Assembly (NCBI GenBank): GCA_937858775.1
Contig: CALLYX010000334.1
Location: 1 to 10,327, forward strand
Direction of reading: 5' to 3'
DNA from: an uncultured bacterium
GTDB lineage: Bacteria; Auribacterota; Tritonobacteria; UBA1439
Length of the DNA: 10,327 nucleotides
Positions 1 to 6,210 of the stretch are shown here, piece by piece (within the stretch, counting starts at the first letter, position 1; every line of letters starts with the position of its first letter). The notes under the pieces were generated by a model, which ran no database searches, was not told the origin of the DNA, and saw only the letters and a list, made by a program, of their open reading frames with translations. The position numbers and the translations under genes are program-made.

Positions 1-430
1 TCCTCACGTAGCTCTTCGACGGCCACAGGAACATGTTCTTGGTGAGCTGCATCGAGATCGTGCTGGCGCCGCGCGGAATGCCGTCCTTGGCGCGCTCGAT
101 CGCAGTCCTGATCTCTCCGATGTCGATGCCGTGGTGCGTGCAGAAGCGCGCGTCCTCCGACACGACGACGGCGCGCACGAGGTTCGGCGACACCGCCTCC
201 AGCGGCACCCACGAGCGCGTGATCGGCTGGCCGCCCGCCGCGCGGATCAGCATCAGCGCCGACCCGGGCGGATCGACGAAGCGGAACACGAAGACGAGCG
301 CCACGACGAGCGCGAGATAACCGGCGAAGGCGAGGGCGAGCACGCGGACGGCGCGGCGCACAGGGATGCCGAGCGAGGTGCGCGGCGCGGGTCGCCGCAG
401 GCGGCGGTCGGGACGCTCAACACCGCCCGG
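1..430 (-). CDS. mtgA: Monofunctional peptidoglycan glycosyltransferase MtgA, partial (C-terminus off the window, true start not visible)
   Basis: Polymerises lipid II into glycan strands at the inner membrane. Read on the minus strand with codons ending at position 2, the frame shows a basic N-terminal stretch, one membrane helix (LALAFAGYLALVVALVFVF, about 285-340), then FVDPPGSALMLIRA and the GT51 signature: VVVSEDARFCTHHGID with the catalytic Glu in SEDARF, followed by RGASTISMQLTKNMFLWPSKSYVR. That last wording is typical of alphaproteobacterial MtgA, which is monofunctional and about 220-240 residues long. Only about 120-140 N-terminal residues are present. The frame stays open up to about position 529 but has no ATG before it enters the neighbouring glycosyltransferase gene; a GTG at 359-361 has no ribosome-binding site. 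I infer that the true start was lost at a sequence junction near 400-440, so the apparent link to the upstream glycosyltransferases should not be read as an operon. Confidence 0.85.
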
Positions 431-1124
431 TGAGCCTGATTCGGAGCGCCGAGAATAGATACCCGGCCAACGTTCCGGCGCCGAGCTTCGACCGGCCCCG
501 GATACGCTCGTGGAAGATGATGGGCACCTCTACGATCCTCAATCCCCGTCGCGCGCACCGGTGCAGCGTCTCGGCAAGGATAAACGGCCCGTTCGAACGG
601 AGCGGCTCCGCTGTAATAGCCAGGAGCGCCTCCCTCGTGTAGCACCTGAACCCCGAGGTCGGATCCTCCACCCTCACCCCGAGCACGAGCCTCAGGTACT
701 TCCGCGCGAGCGCGCTGGTGGCCCTTCGGGCGCGCGCCCTCTCTTCGTCCCCGCCCCCCGGCGCGTAACGAGACCCGATTACGAGGGCGGCGGGCCCGCA
801 GGCGCGCAACAGGGCGGGTATAAATGCCGGATCATGGGAACCGTCCCCGTCCATCTCGATGATTCGCTCCGCCCCCATCTCGATCGCGCGCCGGAAACCG
901 TCGGCGCCGGCGCTGCCCCGGCCCCGCCGCGAGGTTCGAAGGAGGAGATGCACGCGCGGACACGCCATCCCCTCCTCTCTTACGAGCCCGGCGGTGCCAT
1001 CGGGGGAACCATCGTCCACGACCAGGGCCTCGATATCCCTCGCCTGCTCGATCACCTCCCGGACCAGCGGGATGATAACCGCCGCCTCGTTGTACGTGGG
1101 GATCACCGCCACCGTTCGTGCCAT
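417..1124 (-). CDS. GT2 glycosyltransferase, polyprenyl-phosphate mannosyltransferase (DPM1)-like
   Basis: A 235-residue cytoplasmic enzyme likely to move a hexose from a nucleotide sugar to polyprenyl phosphate, giving a lipid-linked donor. The fold markers are clear: IPTYNE at 8-13, VVDDGSPDGT at 35-44, the metal-binding acidic motif EMDGDGSHDP at 90-99 (DPM1 proteins usually read DADLSH), IGSRYAPGG near 116-124, DPTSGFRCY at 154-162, and a late RGRSKLG motif of the Q/ExxRGxSK type. There is no C-terminal membrane pair, so it is the short soluble DPM1 form rather than the GtrB form. The segment usually written GLGTAYxAGF reads GRGSAGADGF here, a mild departure. The start lies 12 bp after the stop of the GT9 gene, which supports one transcript. 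The last one or two residues and the stop lie at the suspected junction with mtgA and may not be original. Donor sugar is not predictable from sequence. Confidence 0.88.
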   Translation of the reverse strand: MARTVAVIPTYNEAAVIIPLVREVIEQARDIEALVVDDGSPDGTAGLVREEGMACPRVHLLLRTSRRGRGSAGADGFRRAIEMGAERIIEMDGDGSHDPAFIPALLRACGPAALVIGSRYAPGGGDEERARARRATSALARKYLRLVLGVRVEDPTSGFRCYTREALLAITAEPLRSNGPFILAETLHRCARRGLRIVEVPIIFHERIRGRSKLGAGTLAGYLFSALRIRLTGRC

Positions 1125-1136
1125 GATGGAGCACCC

Positions 1137-2294
1137 CTAGGTTCGCGCGCGGCCGCGGGGCGGAAGGGGCAGAAGCCGCCGGACCGCCGCGCACACCTGA
1201 GCCGCGGTGATCCGGTCCATGCACGATGGCGTCCTTCCGCAGTCGTGGAGATAGCAGCAGGCGCAGTCGGCGTCCGCGACGATCTTGGCCCCGCGTCCAT
1301 ACATGTCGATCTCGGCGGCGGAGGTCGGCCCGAAAAGCCCCACGACCTTCTTTCCGAGGCCGAGCGCCACATGGAGGCCGAGGCTGTCGCTCGCCACCAT
1401 GAGGTCACAGAGCCCTACAAGGGAGATGAACTCCCGGATGCTGTTGCCGCACCCCGTGTCGATAAGGGCCTTTCCCGCGGCGCCACGGATCGCGGCGTTC
1501 CGTTCAATCTCGTCCCGCCCACCGAACAGGAGGAGGCGTATCCTGCGGTCACGGGCAAGCATGCGGATGAGGTCGACGCAACGCCCCTCCGGCCACTGCT
1601 TCATCCTCCACCGGCTGCCGCTCCCGGTGTTTATCCCTATGAGCGACACGCGCCCCCGCGCGCTCCCCGATGGGATGCCGGCGCGGGCGGCGAAGCGGTC
1701 CGCGAATTCCCGCTCCTCCTCGGTGATTCTGAGGGTAATCTCCTGCCTCATCCCGCCGAGGCCGCAGATCTCCATGACGATATCCTGGTAGGTCCTCCGG
1801 TTGGCCTTCTTCAAATCGTCGAAGAGCCCCATCAGGAACCAGCCCAGCGCCTCCCGGTTGAAAGGAAAAACCCGCCCGTCCGCGTCCACGCCGAATCCCC
1901 TTTTCCGCGCCGCCTTGGAGAGGGTGCCGAGGGCCGCGCTGCGCGGCGCCGTGTCCAGGCAGAGAGCAAGGTCGAACCGCTCGACACCCAGCACCGCGAG
2001 CGCGTCCGGGCCGTAGGGGAGAATCCTGTCAACGAGCGGATTGTGTTGCAGGAGGGGGACCGCCTCGGGCATGGTGATCCAGGTGATCTGCGCCCGGGGG
2101 TGCTTCTCCCTGATCGCCGGGAGAATGCAGGTCGTCCTGAGGACGTCGCCGAGCGCGTCGAGTTTGACGACGAGGATCCGCGTCGCGACCGGGTCGTAAT
2201 ACGCGCACCCTCGGCAGTGCACCCCTTCCCTCTTGTGGGGCTCGCACGGCCTGTCCCATCGCACCATGCGGCAATCGGCCCTGAAGCGTTCCAT
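1137..2294 (-). CDS. GT9 family (heptosyltransferase-like) glycosyltransferase with extra cysteine-rich N-terminus
   Basis: A 385-residue GT-B enzyme of the ADP-heptose:LPS heptosyltransferase family, expected at the cytoplasmic face of the inner membrane to add sugars to a lipid-linked acceptor. The family core begins at ILVVKLDALGDVLRTT (40-55), with the GDxLRTT motif that shapes the acceptor site. The second half carries NTGSGSRWRMKQWP (222-235) and the nucleotide-sugar site DSLGLHVALGLGKKVVGLFGPTS (303-325), followed by the C-terminal Cys cluster C344, C346, C347, C352, C358. Unlike classical WaaC/WaaF there is a 39-residue N-terminal extension with C8, C17, C27 and C30 in the pattern DRPCxPHKxxGVHCxxC, which suggests metal binding. 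Start chosen at the ATG that includes this Cys block; no strong Shine-Dalgarno sequence is visible. It is the first gene of the minus-strand pair with the GT2 enzyme. The real donor may not be heptose. Confidence 0.87.
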   Translation of the reverse strand: MERFRADCRMVRWDRPCEPHKREGVHCRGCAYYDPVATRILVVKLDALGDVLRTTCILPAIREKHPRAQITWITMPEAVPLLQHNPLVDRILPYGPDALAVLGVERFDLALCLDTAPRSAALGTLSKAARKRGFGVDADGRVFPFNREALGWFLMGLFDDLKKANRRTYQDIVMEICGLGGMRQEITLRITEEEREFADRFAARAGIPSGSARGRVSLIGINTGSGSRWRMKQWPEGRCVDLIRMLARDRRIRLLLFGGRDEIERNAAIRGAAGKALIDTGCGNSIREFISLVGLCDLMVASDSLGLHVALGLGKKVVGLFGPTSAAEIDMYGRGAKIVADADCACCYLHDCGRTPSCMDRITAAQVCAAVRRLLPLPPRGRART

Positions 2295-2331
2295 GGGAAG
2301 TCATTTTATCATCCCGGCCGTCGCGCTGATA

Positions 2332-2340
2332 TGCTAAAAT
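2332..2340 (+). promoter_or_regulatory. Extended -10 promoter candidate for the GT-C gene, in a divergent 100-bp intergenic region
   Basis: The sequence TGCTAAAAT matches the extended -10 form TGnTATAAT with one mismatch in the hexamer. No convincing -35 lies 17 bp upstream, which extended -10 promoters can do without. Transcription would start near 2347, about 48 bp before the ATG at 2395. The region 2295-2394 is visibly more AT-rich than its surroundings and must also hold the promoter of the minus-strand GT9-GT2 pair. For that direction only a weak TTGAAT-type -35 on the minus strand (about 2365-2370) could be picked out. Confidence 0.4.
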
Positions 2341-2394
2341 GCCTTTGGGTGTAATCCATTCAACGTCAACTGATAAGAGAAGGATGCCGACCGA

Positions 2395-3861
2395 ATGGCG
2401 GCACGTGTCAACTTCATCCCGTGGCTCGTCTTCGCCGCCTCGCTGGCCGTCTTTTCAACCTCCCGCGCGCGTGTCATGGATCTGCGCGACCGCGGCGCCG
2501 CCAGGGCCGTCCTCCTCGCGGGTGACGAGCCGTCGTATCTCCTCATGGCGCACAGCGTCGTCGTGGACGGCGACCTCAACCTCTACAACAACCGCGTGAA
2601 CAGGGACGGGCGCTTCTTCGGCGCGCCGAAAGAGGGCGGACACGCGGCGCGGCGGGACGCCGGGAAGAAACTCGTCTACTCCATACACACACCCGGGCTG
2701 CCGATCCTGATCGCCCCGGCGTACGCCGCCGCGCTGCGTGCCGGCGTCTCCCCCCGCGCGGCCGTCTGCGTCTTCATGAATCTCCTCGCCGCGCTGCTCG
2801 CCGTGAATCTCTGGCACTTCTGCCGCGGCCTCTCGCGCCTCGCCGGATCCCCCTCGCCATGGCCCCCGCTCTGCGCTACCGCCGCCGTGATGCTCACCCC
2901 GCCCGTCCTCTTCTACGCCAACCTGATCTACCCGGAGCTGCCGGCGGCGCTCCTCATCCTCTACGCCCTCCGGCACGCGCTCCCGTCCCATGGCGGCGCG
3001 CCGTTCTCCGCCCCGGGCCATTCCGCCGGGAGATCCGGGCGGCCGCGCATCCACCCCCCCGGTCCCCCCCTCCTTCTGCCCTCCCTCGCCGTCGCGTTTC
3101 TCCCATGGCTCTCGTTCCGCTTCTTCCCCCCGGCGATCGTCCTCGCCGCGATGCTCGTCCTGCGCGGCCGCGCGGCCCGCCGGCCGGCCCCCCTCATCGC
3201 AGCCGTTCCACTGCTCGCCTCCATCGCCCTCTTCTCCGCCTACCAGCGTCACGCCTTCGGCTCAATCAACCCAGCCGCCGGCTACATCGCGCAAAACTAC
3301 GGCGAACGCGGCATGGCGAGCCGCGGCCCGTTCGACGGGATCTTCGGCATCCTACTCGACCGCGGGCACGGCATCCTCGCCTGGTCGCCGGTCTACCTCC
3401 TCTCCCCCGCCGGCCTCATCCTTCTCATGCGTGAGCGGCGACGGGCGGCGCTCTGGCTGATCGGCCTTCTCCTCGCCGTCTACCTCCCCGGGGCGCAATT
3501 CGTTTTCTGGTGGGGGGGGTTTGCCCCGCCCCCGCGCTACATGGTAGCCCCGGCGCCGCTCCTCGGCGGCGCGCTCTGCTACGCCCTCGCGCGAAAACCG
3601 GGGCGGGCATTCTCCGCCGCCTTCGCCGCGCTGCTGGCGGCGAGCATTCTCTTCGGCCTCCTCGGCTGCCTCCACCCCGGCCTCCTCTACCGACACCGCC
3701 ACCTCGTGACCCACTACCTGCCTGGATTCCCGATCCGCATCTTTCCCTCATTCCTGAAAAAGGGCCCGCTCGCCTGGCCCCTCGCGGCGTTCTGGACGGC
3801 GGCCGTCCTGGCTGCGAACACGCTCCTCCCCCTCCGCCGTGAACGTCCGGAGAACGATTGA
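2395..3861 (+). CDS. Polytopic membrane glycosyltransferase, GT-C/PMT (ArnT-like) type
   Basis: A 488-residue protein dominated by hydrophobic segments, with roughly ten membrane helices. After the first helix (about 7-23) comes an acidic loop with GDEPSYLLMAHS (43-54) and DGDLNLYNN (58-66). An Asp-Glu in the first large periplasmic loop is the usual catalytic position in GT-C enzymes that use polyprenyl-phosphate sugars. YSIHTPGLP (94-102) opens the next helix and is common in bacterial GT39-like transferases. Later markers are GHGILAWSPVYLLSPAG and FWWGGFAPPPRYM, also seen in this family. Start: ATG at 2395 with an AGAAGGA ribosome-binding site about 10 nt upstream. It is divergent to the GT9-GT2 pair, whose GT2 product could be its donor; that link is an inference. 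A Pro/Arg-rich stretch near residues 200-225 looks like a poorly conserved loop. Acceptor (lipid, glycan or protein) is unknown. Confidence 0.75.
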   Translation: MAARVNFIPWLVFAASLAVFSTSRARVMDLRDRGAARAVLLAGDEPSYLLMAHSVVVDGDLNLYNNRVNRDGRFFGAPKEGGHAARRDAGKKLVYSIHTPGLPILIAPAYAAALRAGVSPRAAVCVFMNLLAALLAVNLWHFCRGLSRLAGSPSPWPPLCATAAVMLTPPVLFYANLIYPELPAALLILYALRHALPSHGGAPFSAPGHSAGRSGRPRIHPPGPPLLLPSLAVAFLPWLSFRFFPPAIVLAAMLVLRGRAARRPAPLIAAVPLLASIALFSAYQRHAFGSINPAAGYIAQNYGERGMASRGPFDGIFGILLDRGHGILAWSPVYLLSPAGLILLMRERRRAALWLIGLLLAVYLPGAQFVFWWGGFAPPPRYMVAPAPLLGGALCYALARKPGRAFSAAFAALLAASILFGLLGCLHPGLLYRHRHLVTHYLPGFPIRIFPSFLKKGPLAWPLAAFWTAAVLAANTLLPLRRERPEND

Positions 3862-3928
3862 CGCCGAGCGGCCGGCGGTGTAAAGTGCGCCTTTCGGCGG
3901 CAATGCGATGGAAACGAAGGGAGCAGGC

Positions 3929-4777
3929 ATGCGGATTCTTCGGGGCGCGATCGCCGCCGCGGCGCTGTGCGCGCTTCGCGCCGCATCCGCGATCCAAGCC
4001 GGGGCGGCTGAGCGGTGGGCGCCTCCTCTCGATCTGGCCATCCACTCCGACCGGGCGTTTTATTCGATCCTAGACAGCGCCACGATCTACCTCTCCGTGA
4101 CCCCGCGTGCTCCCTGCGAGGGGCTTCTCTACGTCGCTGCGCTCGCTCCCGACGGCAGATGCCTCTTCTACAGCGTGGAGAGAAACCTCCTCGTCCAGGG
4201 CGATCCTTTTCGGATGGAGACATGGACCCCGTTCGACACCCGCCCCGTCTTCTTCTCGCCGGCCCAAACCGTCAAGGATCTCGAAATCCGGCGGGGGCGC
4301 CTCCCCGCCGGTTCCTTCGCCATCTGCGGAGTGATCGCGAACCCGTCGCCGGAATCGATCTTGAGCGGCGTAGGGGTCGCGCGAATCTCCGTATTCCCCC
4401 GCCGGATCGGCATTGTCGGAGGCGCCGTTCACGTCGGGGACAGCAGGGAGAATTACATGCTGGGGTGGGAGTCCCCCGACCCGGCAGGGACGAGCGTCTC
4501 GGCGCGGTTCCGCCTCGGTTCCATCCCGGCAGACCCGGTGCTCCAAGGCGCCTATTTCGGCACCTACTTCCCCACTAACCGCGTCTATCTCAACGGCAGG
4601 CTCCTTGCCTACCTTCCAGGCGCTATGAACGCGAATGCCTGGCACAGGGCGGCGGCGCCCGTGCCGCCGGGTTTCCTCCGGCCCGGGATCAACACGCTCA
4701 CATTCGAGTCGTTCCTGCGCTCCGACGGCCGCTACGACGACTACATGGTGAAGTCCGTGGAGCTGCTCTATCATTGA
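3929..4777 (+). CDS. Predicted secreted protein, two beta-rich domains, function unknown
   Basis: The chosen start is the ATG at 3929, preceded by AAGGGAG with 5 nt spacing; an ATG at 3908 in the same frame has no ribosome-binding site. The product of about 282 residues opens with a signal peptide (MRILRG, then AIAAAALCALRAASA and a cut near AQAGA-like residues). The first mature half begins LDLAIHSDRAFYSILDSATIYLSV and continues through ...APDGRCLFYS... to LPAGSFAICGVIANPS, a pattern typical of small extracytoplasmic beta sandwiches. The C-terminal part, with VYLNGRLLAYLPG, a Trp, and VPPGFLRPGINTLTFESF, resembles the galactose-binding-like domain of carbohydrate-active proteins (NG..., then lLkpGxNtLtf). 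No catalytic residues can be assigned. It follows the GT-C gene by 67 bp and may be co-transcribed. A role in binding an envelope sugar is only an inference. Confidence 0.6.
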   Translation: MRILRGAIAAAALCALRAASAIQAGAAERWAPPLDLAIHSDRAFYSILDSATIYLSVTPRAPCEGLLYVAALAPDGRCLFYSVERNLLVQGDPFRMETWTPFDTRPVFFSPAQTVKDLEIRRGRLPAGSFAICGVIANPSPESILSGVGVARISVFPRRIGIVGGAVHVGDSRENYMLGWESPDPAGTSVSARFRLGSIPADPVLQGAYFGTYFPTNRVYLNGRLLAYLPGAMNANAWHRAAAPVPPGFLRPGINTLTFESFLRSDGRYDDYMVKSVELLYH

Positions 4778-5034
4778 TCCCGGCCCGGTCCCCCGCGGCT
4801 GCCGATGGGCGGGCCTTCATACCGGAGCGGCGGATACCGGATGCGGCCCCGCACCGTGCGGGTGTCCCGCGCGGTTCCATCGCGCGCCCCGCGGAGGGGC
4901 ATTTTATCGCTTCCTTCAAGAGGGGCGGACCAACCCGGCCCCCGCCTCCCCCGGGCGTTTCGTGCCCCTAGCGCTTCTTGCATCCGCACCGGCGATATGT
5001 TATCTTTATGGTTGGCAATACACGGAGAGACCGG
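4778..5034. other. Intergenic stretch with a weak hairpin and a promoter; no gene seen
   Basis: No supported gene lies in these 257 bases; the short open frames here have no ribosome-binding sites or family signatures. Just after the upstream stop, GGCCCG (4782-4787) can pair with CGGGCC (4810-4815), a possible but weak terminator since no T-tract follows. Near 4849-4863 CCCGCA-CCG-TGCGGG forms a tight GC hairpin, also without a T-tract. The last 60 bases turn AT-rich and hold the promoter listed separately. Confidence 0.4.
4978..5006 (+). promoter_or_regulatory. Probable promoter of the small secreted protein gene
   Basis: TTGCAT (4978-4983) and TATCTT (5001-5006) are separated by 17 bp, and the -10 is preceded by TG plus one base (4998-5000), making it an extended -10. 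The hexamers match consensus only partly (3/6 and 4/6), but spacing, AT-rich context and position about 29 bp before the ATG at 5035 support it. It would let the downstream gene be expressed apart from the GT-C gene. Confidence 0.45.
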
Positions 5035-5469
5035 ATGTCAAAAGCGATAGTGGTTTCGACGGCGTTGGCGTTCGTTCTCTGCGCGGCTGCCTCCCCATCG
5101 GCCGCGAAGGAAGTTGGCCTGCAGCTTTCCGTGCAGAAGGAGACCGTCACGGCGGGCTCGCCGGTCACTGTGAGATGGGAGATCGTCCCGGACGGCGTGA
5201 GCACCGTCTCCATCATCCTCGGGGTCATCCGACCCGACGGAGAGATAGAGTGCTACCGCGGCCCGGGCAAGGGTTTCGTCCCCCTCGATACCATCGACTC
5301 CGCCCCGCGGGTCGTCACGGGGTTTCCGTTCAACACCGAGCTCAGCGCCGTGCTCGACATCCGCATGCCGGCGGCCTGGCAGAAGGGTACGTATCAGTTC
5401 GTCGCGGCGGTGATGGACGGCAAGGAGATCGTGGAGGTGGATTACAGCAACACCTTCTCCGTGGAGTAA
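5035..5469 (+). CDS. Small predicted secreted beta-sandwich protein, function unknown
   Basis: A 144-residue product. The ATG at 5035 is chosen because GGAGAGA lies 5 nt upstream and the sequence then reads as a clean signal peptide (MSKAIVVSTALAFVLCAAASPSAA, cut before KEVG). The mature part begins GLQLSVQKETVTAGSPVTVRW, with RPDGEIECYRG and WQKGTYQFVAAVMDG further on, and ends NTFSVE. Alternating hydrophobic strands, a central DGE turn and a late G-x-Y strand give the look of a single Ig-like or C2-like sandwich. It has no Cys pair, lipobox or catalytic motif. The N-terminal domain of the preceding secreted protein has the same order of landmarks (LxLxxxxD/E..., PDGxxxxY, GxFxxxxVI/M), so the two may be distant relatives. 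A hairpin terminator follows 21 bp after the stop. Confidence 0.65.
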   Translation: MSKAIVVSTALAFVLCAAASPSAAKEVGLQLSVQKETVTAGSPVTVRWEIVPDGVSTVSIILGVIRPDGEIECYRGPGKGFVPLDTIDSAPRVVTGFPFNTELSAVLDIRMPAAWQKGTYQFVAAVMDGKEIVEVDYSNTFSVE

Positions 5470-5490
5470 GCGCGAAGGCTGAGTGGAAAG

Positions 5491-5537
5491 AAAACCGGGC
5501 ATCGCCGATATGCGTTGTCGTCGATGCCCGGTTTTTC
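5491..5537. terminator. Strong intrinsic terminator, probably bidirectional
   Basis: AAAACCGGGCATCG (5491-5504) is perfectly complementary to CGATGCCCGGTTTT (5522-5535), a 14-bp stem with a 17-nt loop followed by more T. On the plus strand it ends the small secreted protein gene. On the minus strand the A-run at the other foot becomes a T-run, so it should also end the Thr-Tyr tRNA transcript arriving from the right. Confidence 0.9.
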
Positions 5538-5573
5538 CCTATCCGCGCGCCCCGCGCCTCCATCCCGTAATGA

Positions 5574-5659
5574 TGGTGGGCAGGGAAGGATTCGAACCTT
5601 CGAAGGCGTGAGCCAGCAGATTTACAGTCTGCCCCCTTTGGCCGCTTGGGTACCTACCC
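5574..5659 (-). tRNA. tRNA-Tyr (anticodon GUA), CCA encoded
   Basis: All arms fold. The acceptor GGGTAGG pairs with CCTGCCC (one G-U), the D stem is CCC/GGG around AAGCGGCCAAA, the anticodon stem GCAGA/TCTGC encloses CTGTAAA with GTA at 5623-5625, there is a long variable arm GGC-TCAC-GCC typical of type II tRNAs, and the T arm is GAAGG-TTCGAAT-CCTTC. Discriminator A is followed by genomic CCA. It is the second gene of a two-tRNA minus-strand unit ending at the terminator around 5491-5537. Confidence 0.97.
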
Positions 5660-5786
5660 CCACGCGACGGGACCGGGCACGCATGGCGCAGCGGGCAATG
5701 AGCGAATATAGAAAACGGGAGAACGACACGCCCCCGCGTTCCTGCACATTATAGCGCAATACGGCCGCGCCGTTCAACCGCGGCGG

Positions 5787-5862
5787 TGGAGCCGATGATC
5801 GGAGTCGAACCGATAACCTGCTGATTACAAATCAGCTGCTCTGCCAGTTGAGCTACATCGGC
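5787..5862 (-). tRNA. tRNA-Thr (anticodon UGU), CCA encoded
   Basis: The acceptor GCCGATG pairs with CATCGGC. The D arm contains the usual TAGCTCAACTGGCAGAGCA, the anticodon stem GCTGA/TCAGC encloses TTTGTAA with TGT (complement at 5827-5829), and the T arm is ATCGG-TTCGACT-CCGAT. Discriminator T is followed by genomic CCA. It is the first gene of the Thr-Tyr unit; the same Thr-Tyr order opens the thrU-tyrU-glyT-thrT-tufB cluster of E. coli. The 127-bp spacer before tRNA-Tyr holds nothing I can identify. Confidence 0.97.
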
Positions 5863-5878
5863 GCCCGACGCCGCCCGT

Positions 5879-5907
5879 AATATATCACATGCCGCATCCT
5901 CGTTCAA
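5879..5907 (-). promoter_or_regulatory. Promoter of the tRNA-Thr/tRNA-Tyr unit
   Basis: On the minus strand TTGAAC (5907-5902) and TATATT (5884-5879) are exactly 17 bp apart, with TG one base before the -10 (extended -10). The start site would fall near 5872, about 10 bp before the tRNA-Thr 5' end. The stretch between -10 and start is very GC-rich, the discriminator type that makes stable-RNA promoters sensitive to ppGpp in E. coli; that regulation is an inference here. Confidence 0.75.
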
Positions 5908-5909
5908 TC

Positions 5910-5935
5910 GGGCCTGGGCATTGGGCCTGGGCATT
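5910..5935. repeat. Tandem 13-bp direct repeat next to the tRNA promoter
   Basis: GGGCCTGGGCATT occurs twice with no gap (5910-5922 and 5923-5935). It sits directly upstream of the tRNA promoter -35, so it could be a protein-binding site or simply a recent slippage duplication. Confidence 0.8.
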
Positions 5936-6143
5936 GATCTATGCTCGCCTCCCGGGGCTCGAAACCCGGCGCGCTGTGTTTCGTGGGTAGCATGGGGCAT
6001 CCCCCCCTTTCTTCCTCGTGGAAAGTTCCGGGGAGGATACCCAATTTTCTTCTCCTTTTCCCGGCCGTCGCTCCATCTCTTATCGCCTCGCCCTCTTCCC
6101 CTATTTGCATAACGGATTGTACGTCGCATGGTATTGACGGCGA
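5936..6143. other. Non-coding region between the divergent tRNA and sigma-factor units
   Basis: No gene is supported here. The stretch shows a set of nested inverted repeats (5985-6042): GGGTA/TACCC outside, GGGG/CCCC at 5994-6004, and TCCTC/GAGGA at 6013-6037 enclosing GGA/TCC. A strongly pyrimidine-rich plus strand (about 6041-6105) follows. A short CCGGG/CCCGG hairpin lies near 5951-5970. Whether any of this is transcribed cannot be told; the sigma-factor promoter lies downstream of it. Confidence 0.4.
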
Positions 6144-6172
6144 TTGCCAAACAGGCGACGGTGGATTATAAT
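6144..6172 (+). promoter_or_regulatory. Near-consensus sigma70 promoter of the ECF sigma gene
   Basis: TTGCCA (6144-6149, 5/6 match) and TATAAT (6167-6172, 6/6) are separated by exactly 17 bp. The start site would be near 6179, about 32 bp before the GTG at 6211. Transcription therefore appears to depend on the housekeeping sigma factor and not solely on autoregulation. Confidence 0.85.
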
Positions 6173-6210
6173 TTCATGGGTGAAACGGGCTGCCCGGCCC
6201 GGGGGGACGA

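Noticed and set aside
510..2354. A 614-codon open frame on the plus strand across the GT2 and GT9 genes
   Set aside because: It is antisense to two genes with full family motifs, is rich in Arg, Pro, His and Asp as expected of a GC-rich antiframe, and shows no domain signature.
4070..4774. A 234-codon minus-strand open frame opposite the larger secreted protein
   Set aside because: The plus strand has a signal peptide, a placed ribosome-binding site and beta-domain patterns; the minus frame is compositionally an antiframe.
5950..5972. A tRNA T-arm-like sequence (TTTCGAG between CCGGG and CCCGG on the minus strand)
   Set aside because: The loop has the wrong size for a T arm and no acceptor, D or anticodon arm can be found upstream.
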